A stretch of DNA of 64,000 bases from positions 4,278,001 to 4,342,000 of the forward strand of contig JACKHI010000001.1 of NCBI GenBank assembly GCA_020639075.1, given 5' to 3'. The notes beneath the pieces were generated by a model. That model ran no database searches, was not told the DNA's origin, and saw only the letters and a list, made by a program, of their open reading frames with translations. A program made the position numbers and the translations under genes. Of this stretch, positions 48,308-56,303 are shown in pieces. This stretch comes from Phycisphaerales bacterium (GTDB lineage Bacteria > Planctomycetota > Phycisphaerae > UBA1845 > UTPLA1). Every line of letters starts with the position of its first letter. Within the stretch, counting starts at the first letter, position 1.

Positions 48308-51034
48308 TCACTCTTGAATGCAGCGAACAGGCCGTATTCCGATATCCGTCTGACGAACATCGTGGGGAAAATGTCGGCGGGCGGACACGCGACAATTGAC
48401 GCCGCGTTCCTGCCAGCTTCCGCCGCGTACCATCGCTCGGTTATTTCCCTCTTCATCGCGGAGGCCGATCGCGGGGCTGACAGAGTTTGTGTACGGCGAC
48501 AGCGTGTCCAGGCACCACTCCGAGACATTTCCCAGCATGTCATGCAGGCCGAACGGGTTCGGTGCAAACGTCCCCACCGGCGCATGCACGGGATATCCGT
48601 CGTCCAGCCAATCTTCATAGCGAAACGATTTCGGACTGACTTTTCCGAGGCGCCGGTCCGCGATGTTCTCGCAACCCTTCAGCGATGACATGTCTTGCCC
48701 ACTCCACCACGGTGTGTTGGTACCCGCGCGAGCGGCATATTCCCACTGCGCCTCGGTCGGAAGCGCCAGGCCGAAATGGGGCAGTTGCTCCATTGCGTCT
48801 TGCCAGGTGATCTGTTCCGCCGGATGGCGATCATCAACGGGCGGGTCCAGATCGGTCCACGCTGAATACCCCGACGTACGAAAGCCTGTCATCCTCGCCA
48901 ACTGCCCCTGGGTGATCTCGAACTTTGATATGAAGAATGGGGCCAGCGTGACCGCATGGACCGGGAATTCGTTGTCCCGGGCGTTCGGGTCGTAATTCGT
49001 CTTATTCGGATCCGATCGTTGAGCTCCCATTTGGAACGTCACTCCGGGCAACAGCACCATGATCATCCCGGATTTCGGGGTCATGTCGTAATTCGTTGTT
49101 CCGGGGCGATAGCGCGGCGCCTGCCCGCTTCGGAGGAAAAGGCACTCCAGCAGCCCTGACCTTGGATCCACGCCAATGGGCAACAGCCCCGCCTGCGGCT
49201 TCAGTGCCAATCCCACGTAGTTGGGGTTGCGCTCGACCTCGGCAATCGCCTGCTTCCAGGTGCTGACGGCAGCAGGCGATTCGAGCGTATGGAAACCAAT
49301 CTTTCGGGCGTTATCGAGACGCAAGTTGACCTGCGCTCGCGCGCCATCGTTCGAATTAAGGAAGAAATCCAGTCGTTGCACCAGATCCGCAAGCATGTCG
49401 TGACGCCATTGCAATTCCTTGTCGGGAAGTTCCCAGCGGGGATCATTCGGCGCTGCCTCCGAAGCGATCTTCGCGATCGATCGGAGCTTCTCCAGGGTCT
49501 TTCTGTGCAGTTCGAGATTGGACGCCAGCGGTTCAGCATAGTCAGCGAGCCACTTTTCCATTGCCGGAATCGTCTTTGGCAGTTCAGGCCACAACGTGTC
49601 GGCCTTGGCGATCGCATCGTTCAGACGCTTGAGATCCGAGAGTCGTACGACTTCGTCGTATCGTTCATCTGCGAGGCGGCGCTGCTGTTCCGCGTACAAT
49701 CGCTCGCGATGTTCGTGCACTGCGTAGTAGCCGGCAACAATACCGCCGGCGACGATTGCGATCAGTGTCGCCGCCATTCCGCCGACGAGGGCCCTGTTTC
49801 GGCGCGTGAACTTCCGGATCTGGTAAATTGCACTGACCGGCCGGGCCTTGATCGGCTGATCATTCAGATACCGCCGGAGGTCCGCAGACAGCTCCTCGGC
49901 CGACGGGTAGCGGCGATCCGGGTCCTTCTCCAGGGCCTTGTCGACGATGGTCTCGATGTCACCGCGATAATGAGAGTTGACAGTGCCGAGTCTCATTGGA
50001 TCGCCGTCGCTGATGAGTCGCACAGCTTCGGGAATGCTGCGGCCGCGAATGTTGACGGGTGGCGAACCTGTCAGCAGCTCATGCAGCAACACGCCCAACG
50101 TGTAAATGTCGCTGCGCCGATCGAGGCGATCAGAGTCGCCGGACGCCTGCTCGGGACTCATATACGAAAGTGTGCCAACAAGCTGCCCGACGTCGGTCCG
50201 CATCGTCGTCATCTGGACGTCGGCATCCGTGATCCGCGCAACACCGAAATCAAGAATCTTCGGCTGTCCTGCGCATCGCCAATGCGAGAGGCAGTCCGCC
50301 GATTCCCTGCACTGTACCGGCGTCAGGACGCCGTCTTCATTGGGGTCATCGCGATCGATTGTCACCAGGATATTGCTCGGCTTCAGGTCGCGATGGATGA
50401 TCCCGCGCTCGTGCGCATAGTGAACGGCATCACAGACGCGCGCAATTAACTCGAGTCGCGATCGCACGCACAGACCGCGTCCGTCCGCGTAGTGATCGAG
50501 CGGGAGCCCCGCGACATATTCCATCGCGAAGTAAGGTTGCGGCGTTCCATCTCGATCGGCGATGCCGGCCTCGAAGATCTGTGCGATCCCGAGATGCTGG
50601 AGTCGGCCCAATACCTGCGCCTCGCGACGAAGCCGCGTGGTGAACTGACCGCCCAGCAGACCGGGTCGAACCACCTTCAAGGCGACACGGCGCAGAGGAT
50701 TGGCCTGTTCGGCTTCGTACACCGCGCCCATTCCGCCGTGACCGATCAATCGAATGATCCTGTAGCCGCCGATCTCCGTCGGTATCCTCGAATTCGCCGG
50801 GATTTCCCGCGGCCCATGGTCCAGTGCGATGTCGGAGGCCAGAAGATTGGCGCCGCCACCTTCCCGGATGTCGTCATCGTCGCTGTCGTAGGCCAGGAGG
50901 GATTCGACCTCGCTCAGAAGCTGCAGGTCGTCGCCGCACGCTTCACGAAGGAAATGCCTTCGTTCCGATTCGGGCTTCGTGCGGGCCTCGTGGAACAGCG
51001 CAGCGGCGCGTTGGTACAGGTCAAATTCCGTCAC
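48308..51034 (-). CDS. Transmembrane Ser/Thr kinase with FGE/SUMF1-like C-terminal domain
   Basis: 908 aa. Residues 1-60 carry an N-terminal helical module (FLREACGDDLQLLSEVESLL) shared with the kinase at 56-59 kb and no zinc finger. Kinase domain about 90-380 with GHGGMGAVYEA, VALKVV, HRDLKPSN (His214), DFGVAR, SPEQ; a membrane helix at about 415-440. Residues about 650-905 match the formylglycine-generating-enzyme fold (MVLLPGVTFQMGA, EYAARAGT, MLGNVSEW, VRGGSW, GIRPVRC). The Cys pair of true FGE enzymes is absent around GGSWQERGVNC, so this is probably a binding domain. It overlaps the sigma gene by 4 bp. Confidence 0.92.
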   Translation of the reverse strand: MTEFDLYQRAAALFHEARTKPESERRHFLREACGDDLQLLSEVESLLAYDSDDDDIREGGGANLLASDIALDHGPREIPANSRIPTEIGGYRIIRLIGHGGMGAVYEAEQANPLRRVALKVVRPGLLGGQFTTRLRREAQVLGRLQHLGIAQIFEAGIADRDGTPQPYFAMEYVAGLPLDHYADGRGLCVRSRLELIARVCDAVHYAHERGIIHRDLKPSNILVTIDRDDPNEDGVLTPVQCRESADCLSHWRCAGQPKILDFGVARITDADVQMTTMRTDVGQLVGTLSYMSPEQASGDSDRLDRRSDIYTLGVLLHELLTGSPPVNIRGRSIPEAVRLISDGDPMRLGTVNSHYRGDIETIVDKALEKDPDRRYPSAEELSADLRRYLNDQPIKARPVSAIYQIRKFTRRNRALVGGMAATLIAIVAGGIVAGYYAVHEHRERLYAEQQRRLADERYDEVVRLSDLKRLNDAIAKADTLWPELPKTIPAMEKWLADYAEPLASNLELHRKTLEKLRSIAKIASEAAPNDPRWELPDKELQWRHDMLADLVQRLDFFLNSNDGARAQVNLRLDNARKIGFHTLESPAAVSTWKQAIAEVERNPNYVGLALKPQAGLLPIGVDPRSGLLECLFLRSGQAPRYRPGTTNYDMTPKSGMIMVLLPGVTFQMGAQRSDPNKTNYDPNARDNEFPVHAVTLAPFFISKFEITQGQLARMTGFRTSGYSAWTDLDPPVDDRHPAEQITWQDAMEQLPHFGLALPTEAQWEYAARAGTNTPWWSGQDMSSLKGCENIADRRLGKVSPKSFRYEDWLDDGYPVHAPVGTFAPNPFGLHDMLGNVSEWCLDTLSPYTNSVSPAIGLRDEEGNNRAMVRGGSWQERGVNCRVSARRHFPHDVRQTDIGIRPVRCIQE

Positions 51035-51636
51035 GTGCGCGTCTCATCGCTGAGTTCACGTCTGAGCCACGCCCGCGCAACCCGCCAGTCTCTCTCGACG
51101 GTGCCATGCGACACGCCAAGGACTTGCGAAGCCTCTTCGATGGTCAGACCGCCCAGATAGCGCAGTTCGACAATGCGCGCCTGCCTGGGAGCAATCTCGG
51201 CGAGTCTGTCCATTGCGGCATCCAGCTCAACGATGTTCAACAGGCCGCCGCTGGACGGCTCCTGAATACTCTCCATCGGTACGCGCCGAAAGTCGCCCCC
51301 TCGCTTGTCGGCGGCGCGGCGGCGTGCCCGGTCGTGGAGAATCTGTCGCATTGCAGTGGCGGCGACGGCGAAGAAGTGGACGCGATTCTGCCAGGTACCG
51401 TCGGGCGCCTTGATCATTTTCAGGTACGCCTCGTGGACCAGCGCCGTCGGCTGCAGCGTGTGATTCGGCGACTGGGCTCGAAAGAGGTTGCCGGCGATCG
51501 TCCGGAGCTGCTCGTAGACCATCGGCAGCAATTCCCGGGCGGCGGCTGAATCTCCGTCGTTGGCGCGTTGAAGCAGGATCGTTGCGTCGGCTTGCCCGTC
51601 GGAATTCGCCTGGTTGAGTGGGATCGCATCCGACAT
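51031..51636 (-). CDS. ECF-like sigma factor, TIGR02999 type
   Basis: 201 aa. The string HTLQPTALVHEAYLKMI in region 2 and the region 4 helix-turn-helix (TIEEASQVLGVSHGTVERDWRVARAWL) are diagnostic of the TIGR02999 sigma family, common in planctomycetes and acidobacteria and often beside Ser/Thr kinases. Its stop overlaps the start of the FGE-domain kinase by 4 bp (translational coupling). A TATAAT lies only 6 nt before the ATG, so the mRNA is probably leaderless. Confidence 0.92.
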   Translation of the reverse strand: MSDAIPLNQANSDGQADATILLQRANDGDSAAARELLPMVYEQLRTIAGNLFRAQSPNHTLQPTALVHEAYLKMIKAPDGTWQNRVHFFAVAATAMRQILHDRARRRAADKRGGDFRRVPMESIQEPSSGGLLNIVELDAAMDRLAEIAPRQARIVELRYLGGLTIEEASQVLGVSHGTVERDWRVARAWLRRELSDETRT

Positions 51637-51642
51637 TCACGC

Positions 51643-51648
51643 ATTATA
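51643..51648 (-). promoter_or_regulatory. -10 element of the sigma gene at 51031-51636
   Basis: Minus strand TATAAT, ending 6 nt before the start codon at 51636. Transcription would begin at or next to the A of ATG. No strong -35. Confidence 0.5.
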
Positions 51649-51838
51649 ACTTCGGCCCCGGTCGTTGCGTAAGTACCTTGCCGCCATCGATTTGCGGACC
51701 TTGCCCGCACACTCGAAAAAATCGATGAGGGAGTTTTCGGCCGGTTTGCGTTCTCAGTGTGACGTACCGCCGTCTGGAGCGAGCCGACACTCGTTACCGC
51801 AATCCCGTCAAACACCCTCGCGGCGAAAGGACCATCTG

Positions 51839-53311
51839 ATGCTGAAATCACCATGGAAGTGGGTTCGACCCATCGCAATCACCATCCTTGTTGCGACATC
51901 ACCGCTCTCTGCGCAAACGCCGCTGGGAAGCCAGTTCACCTACCAGGGTCGGCTCAACCTGGCGGGCAGCCCCGTCAACGACACCGCGGACTTCGAGTTC
52001 ACGCTCTGGGACGACTCGGCCTCGGGTACCGCGATCGGCTCGACGATCGCTGTGAATGGCGTCAGCGTCGTCGATGGCCTGTTCGCGGTTGAGCTCGACT
52101 TCGGCGTGATGGCCTTCAACGGCGACGCGCGCTGGCTGGAGGTTGCCGTTGCCAGTCCTTCGGGCGGGGCGTTCTCCACACTGGCCCCGCGGCAGGCGCT
52201 GACGGCAGCGCCGTACGCCCTCCAGACGAAGGGTCTCGTCGTCGGTGACAACAACAATGTTGTTCACATACCGACGCTGAACTCGGCGACGGGGCCGGGC
52301 GCCGCGGTCGGCGGCGGAACCGGCAACACTGCGTCGAACATTCGAGCCACGGTCGCCGGCGGACTCAACAACCATGCCGACGCGGATTACAGCTTCATTG
52401 GCGCGGGCCGCAACAACACCGCGAACGGCAACCACTCTGTGGTGGCCGGCGGGCAGGACAACACCGTAGCGGGCGTCGTTTCGGCCACGATCGGCGGCGG
52501 CGAAAATAACGCGGCCAACGGTTATTACGCCACGATTCCTGGCGGACGGAACAACACGGCGTCGGGAGACGACAGCTTCGCCGCCGGCAGCTACGCAAAC
52601 GCAGCGACGCCAAACTCGTTCGTCTGGTCCGACGGCTCGACCGCACCCTCCCAATTCAGCTCGACCGGCAACGGGCAGTTTCTAATCAACGCCGAGGGTG
52701 GCGTGGGCATTGAAACGAACGCGCCGAAGAAAGCGCTCCACAATGCCGGTGAGTACTACGGCAGGGGGCACATCTATCTTTATGCGAATGAAGGCGACGG
52801 CGTCGATGGTACCGCATATGTTCAGGCGCGCGACGATTCCGGGACATCCAGCATCGCGTTGCAACTCCGGACGCAGCAGGCGGGCGGCATCATCGAAGCC
52901 GTGCGAATTACTGAAGGTGGCAACGTCGGCATCGGCACCACAAACCCGCAAAGCAAGCTGGACGTTAGCGGCGATGCAAACGTGAGTGGCACGATGACCG
53001 CCGGCACCTTGCACGCCACGACCGGCGGCATCATGTTTCCAGACGGCGGCGTGCAGGGGACGGCGGCATGCAATACTGTGTACATCGTGACGACGAAGTC
53101 GGCCCCGACTTCTGCAGGCCAGTTTTTCCAAACTCCGGAAGCCGCCTCGACTCCATATCCGGCGCCGTACTGCCCGCCTGGTTGGACCATCGTCACATCA
53201 TGGCAAGATGCAACAGCATTTGACAGCACCTTTCTTAGTGCGGGTGGGGGCTCTTCTGCCTACCGGTGGAACAAGATCACCTACACGCTGTGCAGTTACG
53301 AATGTCCGTGA
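51839..53311 (+). CDS. Secreted protein with YadA-head-like repeats
   Basis: 490 aa from ATG 51839 (AAAGGA 7 nt upstream); upstream open frame ignored. Signal peptide to about residue 25 (ends LSAQ). Residues about 30-135 are a beta-rich domain common in planctomycete tail-fibre-like proteins (QFTYQGRLN). Residues about 155-265 repeat the pattern AxIxGGxNNxAxGxxS, the head repeat of trimeric adhesins such as YadA. The segment VGIGTTNPQSKLDVSG is typical of bacterial tail-fibre-like surface proteins. Cys-rich C-terminus. Divergent from the sigma/kinase unit. Confidence 0.82.
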   Translation: MLKSPWKWVRPIAITILVATSPLSAQTPLGSQFTYQGRLNLAGSPVNDTADFEFTLWDDSASGTAIGSTIAVNGVSVVDGLFAVELDFGVMAFNGDARWLEVAVASPSGGAFSTLAPRQALTAAPYALQTKGLVVGDNNNVVHIPTLNSATGPGAAVGGGTGNTASNIRATVAGGLNNHADADYSFIGAGRNNTANGNHSVVAGGQDNTVAGVVSATIGGGENNAANGYYATIPGGRNNTASGDDSFAAGSYANAATPNSFVWSDGSTAPSQFSSTGNGQFLINAEGGVGIETNAPKKALHNAGEYYGRGHIYLYANEGDGVDGTAYVQARDDSGTSSIALQLRTQQAGGIIEAVRITEGGNVGIGTTNPQSKLDVSGDANVSGTMTAGTLHATTGGIMFPDGGVQGTAACNTVYIVTTKSAPTSAGQFFQTPEAASTPYPAPYCPPGWTIVTSWQDATAFDSTFLSAGGGSSAYRWNKITYTLCSYECP

Positions 53312-53341
53312 GCAGCCACCGAGAGGCTCAAACTGAAACGC

Positions 53342-53372
53342 GCGGCGCGGGCACCATTGTTGCCCGCGCCGC
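53342..53372 (+). terminator. Strong GC hairpin after the YadA-like gene, no T run
   Basis: Perfect 11-bp stem GCGGCGCGGGC / GCCCGCGCCGC with a 9-nt loop, 31 bp after the stop codon. It lacks a U tract, so termination would need a factor, or the stem may protect the 3' end. Confidence 0.5.
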
Positions 53373-53470
53373 TGCGAGGGTAGCGAAATAGCGGTCGCCA
53401 ATCGTTCAGCGGACGGTCGGTGGCCTCACGAAACGACGCTCTCATATTCAGCGTACTAAAGGAAGCCCTT

Positions 53471-53890
53471 ATGCTCAATATCCGTCTCAGCTTGCTCGCC
53501 CTGGCCGTTATCGCGTTGTCACAGGCGCGCGCCGACGACTTCGACCTGTCCTGGCACACCGTTGACGGCGGCGGCGGATACAGCGCCGGTGGGGACTTCG
53601 AGCTTGAAGGAACTATCGGCCAGACCGACGCCGGTCCCGCTGACGGGGCAATCGTCGGCGGCGCATTCGAGCTGACGGGCGGCTTCTGGCAGGCTTCGAC
53701 GGCCTGCAATTGTCCGGGCGACATGAACGGCGATGGAAACAGGAATGGCCTTGATATCTCACAGTTCGTCAGCTGCGTCGTGGACGGCGGAGGCTGTTCC
53801 TGTGCGGACATCGACGGGGCGAACGGAGTCACAGTCGACGACATAGCAGCATTCGCCGATTATCTGCTTGCGGGCGCGACTTGCCCTTAG
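53471..53890 (+). CDS. Secreted dockerin-like protein
   Basis: 139 aa from ATG 53471, preceded by AAGGAAG. Signal peptide to about residue 22. A short beta-rich segment (WHTVDGGGGYSAGG...GQTDAG) is followed by a dockerin/EF-hand-like pair, DMNGDGNRNGLDISQFVSCV and DIDGANGVTVDDIAAF, the second loop less canonical. Such tails are frequent in planctomycete secreted proteins and the domain pair with cohesins elsewhere, though no cohesin is seen here. Four CNCP/CSC-type Cys residues may form disulphides. Confidence 0.82.
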   Translation: MLNIRLSLLALAVIALSQARADDFDLSWHTVDGGGGYSAGGDFELEGTIGQTDAGPADGAIVGGAFELTGGFWQASTACNCPGDMNGDGNRNGLDISQFVSCVVDGGGCSCADIDGANGVTVDDIAAFADYLLAGATCP

Positions 53891-54396
53891 CATTGCGTTG
53901 GAGTCCCGTGCTTTCCGCTCGAAGGCACACGGTGCTCGCGAGACTGTTTGGTCGCCTGACAGTCGTTTCGCAGAGTCAGATTCGAAACAGTGATCGTCGA
54001 GACCTAACTGAGCCTCGCCCCGCGTGCGGCTCAGTTCTCCATGTGCACGGCTCAGTCAATGGGACTCGAACAACGCTAGCCGAGGGGGCGCAGCAATGAG
54101 ATCCGGATTCGATAAAGTACAGTTACTCAACTCTCTCGGTGGGGTAAAAAAAAGCGGATTCCGGCAAGGAAAAGTTCAACTGGTGTCCAGTCGCCCCGAG
54201 TTGAGGGAAGGGTGTTTCGATTTGGAGTCACTTCGTCCCCGGCATTCTGTCCGAGCATCGTTTACATCACTCCTCGCGTCTCAATGACCTTCGGAAAGAC
54301 AACGAATCATGAGGACCTAAGGCGACCAAGCGACAGGGTTCTACTGAATTACGCGGGGCGCATTGTGAGGCGTGTTTTCACGTTACAATGTTGAGC
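53891..54396. other. Accessory intergenic region
   Basis: About 500 bp. Contains a CTGAGCC/GGCTCAG hairpin at 54008-54034 with a second GGCTCAG at 54049-54055, an A9 tract near 54145-54153 (7-8 A plus neighbours), repeat copy 1 at 54173-54199, and a -10-like TACAAT at 54384-54389 just before the SUKH start. No supportable gene. Confidence 0.5.
54173..54199. repeat. 27-bp repeat copy 1, similar to the tRNA-Pro 3' end
   Basis: Matches 55505-55531 at 25 of 27 positions in the same orientation. Its last 11 nt (AGTCGCCCCGA) are identical to the 3' end of tRNA-Pro (46098-46108), and ACTGG/CCAGT within it forms a T-stem-like palindrome. Confidence 0.7.
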
Positions 54397-55432
54397 ATGG
54401 GCAACGAGCGATACGAAACCGTCGAAAAAACTCCGATCCGCCCTGTTCGAGGCGGCTAACGGCTCGATCGCATGCAATGCTATTGATGCGCTTCGAAGAA
54501 TGGGGACGGACGGAGCAAGGCACGCGCTGAATGTCCTGGCCGATTATGCGGAACGCGGCCCGATCGGCCACATGCGAACCCATGCGACGTCGCAGTTGGC
54601 AAAGGCGATGGGCACGGGCGATCGTGAATCCGTGCCAGCCTTCGACCGCCTGATTGACGATCCACTCACTCGCTACTGGGCAATCGACGGTCTCCTGAAA
54701 TCCAACAGTCAGCTGGCCTATCCGAAGATCATTGCCATCGCGCTAGATAAGAACTTGCCATTGCATGACCGCTCCAATGCGGTGAAACAACTGGCATTGG
54801 CGTCAAAGCAGCTTTTCGATCGGGGTTTGCCATCGGATCCAGGTCAGTGGAAGGAATCAGACCTGCGACTCGATGAGGTGCGCGATTGGGCGGCCGATGA
54901 CTACCGCGAAGGGCCCGGCTACCCACTGCCGAGGCGTGATAGAGCATTGGATCATCCGGTAACCGAGTTAGAGCAGATTGTTTCCCGTCTTGATTCCAAA
55001 CTCTCCGCGTCACGCGAGACCTTGGATCCGGCGAATCCGCATAATTGCCTGGTGCCTGCCGCGGAGGAAGTGATACGCGCGATAAGAAACCGCTGGAACC
55101 TACCGCCCACATACATGGAGTTCCTAGCAAGGTTCTCCCCGTTGCGCGTTCAGATTGACGACGAACGATTTTGTGGCGGGCTTTGCCTCTATGGTGCCGA
55201 CGAGTTGTTTAAGCGCCAGATCGGCTACAGCTTGGATGCGGAAGGCAAATTGCTTCCGGGTTGGCCGGACGGGTATGTCGTCATCGCCGATGATGGCGCC
55301 GACCCGTTTGTCCTTGATACCTCCGAGTTCCCTGTCGAAGCGCCCGTTTTGTCCGCTGAACACGGTATGGGAACATGGGATTTCGTCGATGAGGCGCCCA
55401 GCTTTGAGGCCTTCCTTGCAGAACTTGCCTGA
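54397..55432 (+). pseudogene. SUKH (SMI1/KNR4) immunity-type gene with a +1 frameshift
   Basis: The intact frame from ATG 54500 gives 310 aa, but HEAT-like coding sequence clearly continues upstream to ATG 54397 in another frame. Removing one A from the run of six at 54425-54430 joins them into one protein of about 345 aa (start MGNERYETVEKLRS). The N-terminal half is HEAT/ARM-like helices; the last 120 residues are a SUKH domain (LPPTYMEFLARF, GWPDGYVVIADDGADPFVLD). SUKH proteins are immunity factors of contact-dependent or polymorphic toxins; no toxin gene is adjacent. It could be a real frameshift, a sequencing error, or slippage. Flanked by the 27-bp repeats. Confidence 0.7.
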
Positions 55433-55504
55433 ATTCGGAGACGGTATGGAGGATTTTCTGCCGGGTTTGTTCTTGGCCCCATTTCTGAGCAGGAAACGAA
55501 GACG

Positions 55505-55531
55505 AGTTCAACTGGCGTCCAGTCGCGCCGA
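55505..55531. repeat. 27-bp repeat copy 2, similar to the tRNA-Pro 3' end
   Basis: Direct repeat of 54173-54199 (two mismatches), 73 bp after the SUKH stop codon. With its following TTC it matches tRNA-Pro positions 46098-46111 at 13 of 14 bases. Together the copies bracket the SUKH gene. Confidence 0.7.
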
Positions 55532-55703
55532 TTCATGGGTCTCCTCAAACGATGAGTTTGCCTAGGGCGTTCCGTTGGAACGACTCGACTGATATTGCGT
55601 TGCAATGCCGTCTTGAGTTCATTTCCCCACGTAATCGAACCGGTTGCCGGAAGTGACAGCTGGGTTATCAGAAATTGTCATCAGATCAGGCCCGCTCGCG
55701 CGT

Positions 55704-56156
55704 CTATTCTTCGCCGCGGCTGTTCCGATCCTCGGCGATTCGGGCTCTGCGACTTTCGCCGAGCCGAAGTGCGTCCCACGCGCGCACCGTACCGTCCCCG
55801 GGCCCTGTGATGAGAATCGAACCGTCCGAACTCCATCGGATGTCGCGCACGTAGTTGTACTGCGGCTCGTGGGATTCGCGCCCTATGAAATCACGGCCGA
55901 GCAGATGCGCCTGGAATTCGAAGATCATTTCGTAGAATTCCGTCTCCAACAGGATGACTCGGCCATCGCTCGTTCCGAGCGCCAATAGTGAATGATCCGG
56001 CGAATAGCTGACCGCATGCGCGTAGGCGCCCGGCGACGTGTAGATCCGGCGATCCGGCGAGCCCGCGCGCCAATCGATAAGCCATGCGCCGTCAACGGTT
56101 CCGACCGCCGCGTAGCGGTCGTCCGCGTAACGAGCACAATTGACGACGAGTATCAC
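55704..56156 (-). pseudogene. WD40-repeat gene remnant
   Basis: The 150-codon frame from GTG 56156 contains three WD40-like blades: ADDRYAAVGTVDGAWLIDW, SPDHSLLALGTSDGRVILL and SSDGSILITGPGDGTVRAWD. A propeller needs about seven, the frame begins mid-blade, and upstream DNA to the kinase stop at 56304 has no WD40-like sequence in any frame. It is probably the 3' end of a former WD40 or kinase-WD40 gene. About 270 bp between it and the SUKH gene hold repeat copy 2 and nothing else recognisable. Confidence 0.6.
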
Positions 56157-56303
56157 GAAATCAATGCTCAGGACGAGAACGAGCCTTCGGGCAGGTCTCG
56201 ATATGCGGAACCCGCTCCCGCGGGCCCGCGGCAGCCGAACCTTTGGTGCGAAGCCAACGACGCTCGCACGACCAGGTGCTCTCCTGAAAGCCGTATGAGT
56301 GAT

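Noticed and set aside
54173..55531. The 27-bp repeats as integron attC sites (GTTCAAC fits the RYYYAAC half)
   Set aside because: I could not find a convincing partner GTTRRRY at the expected distance for copy 1; for copy 2 the partner is imperfect. A covariance-model search would settle it.
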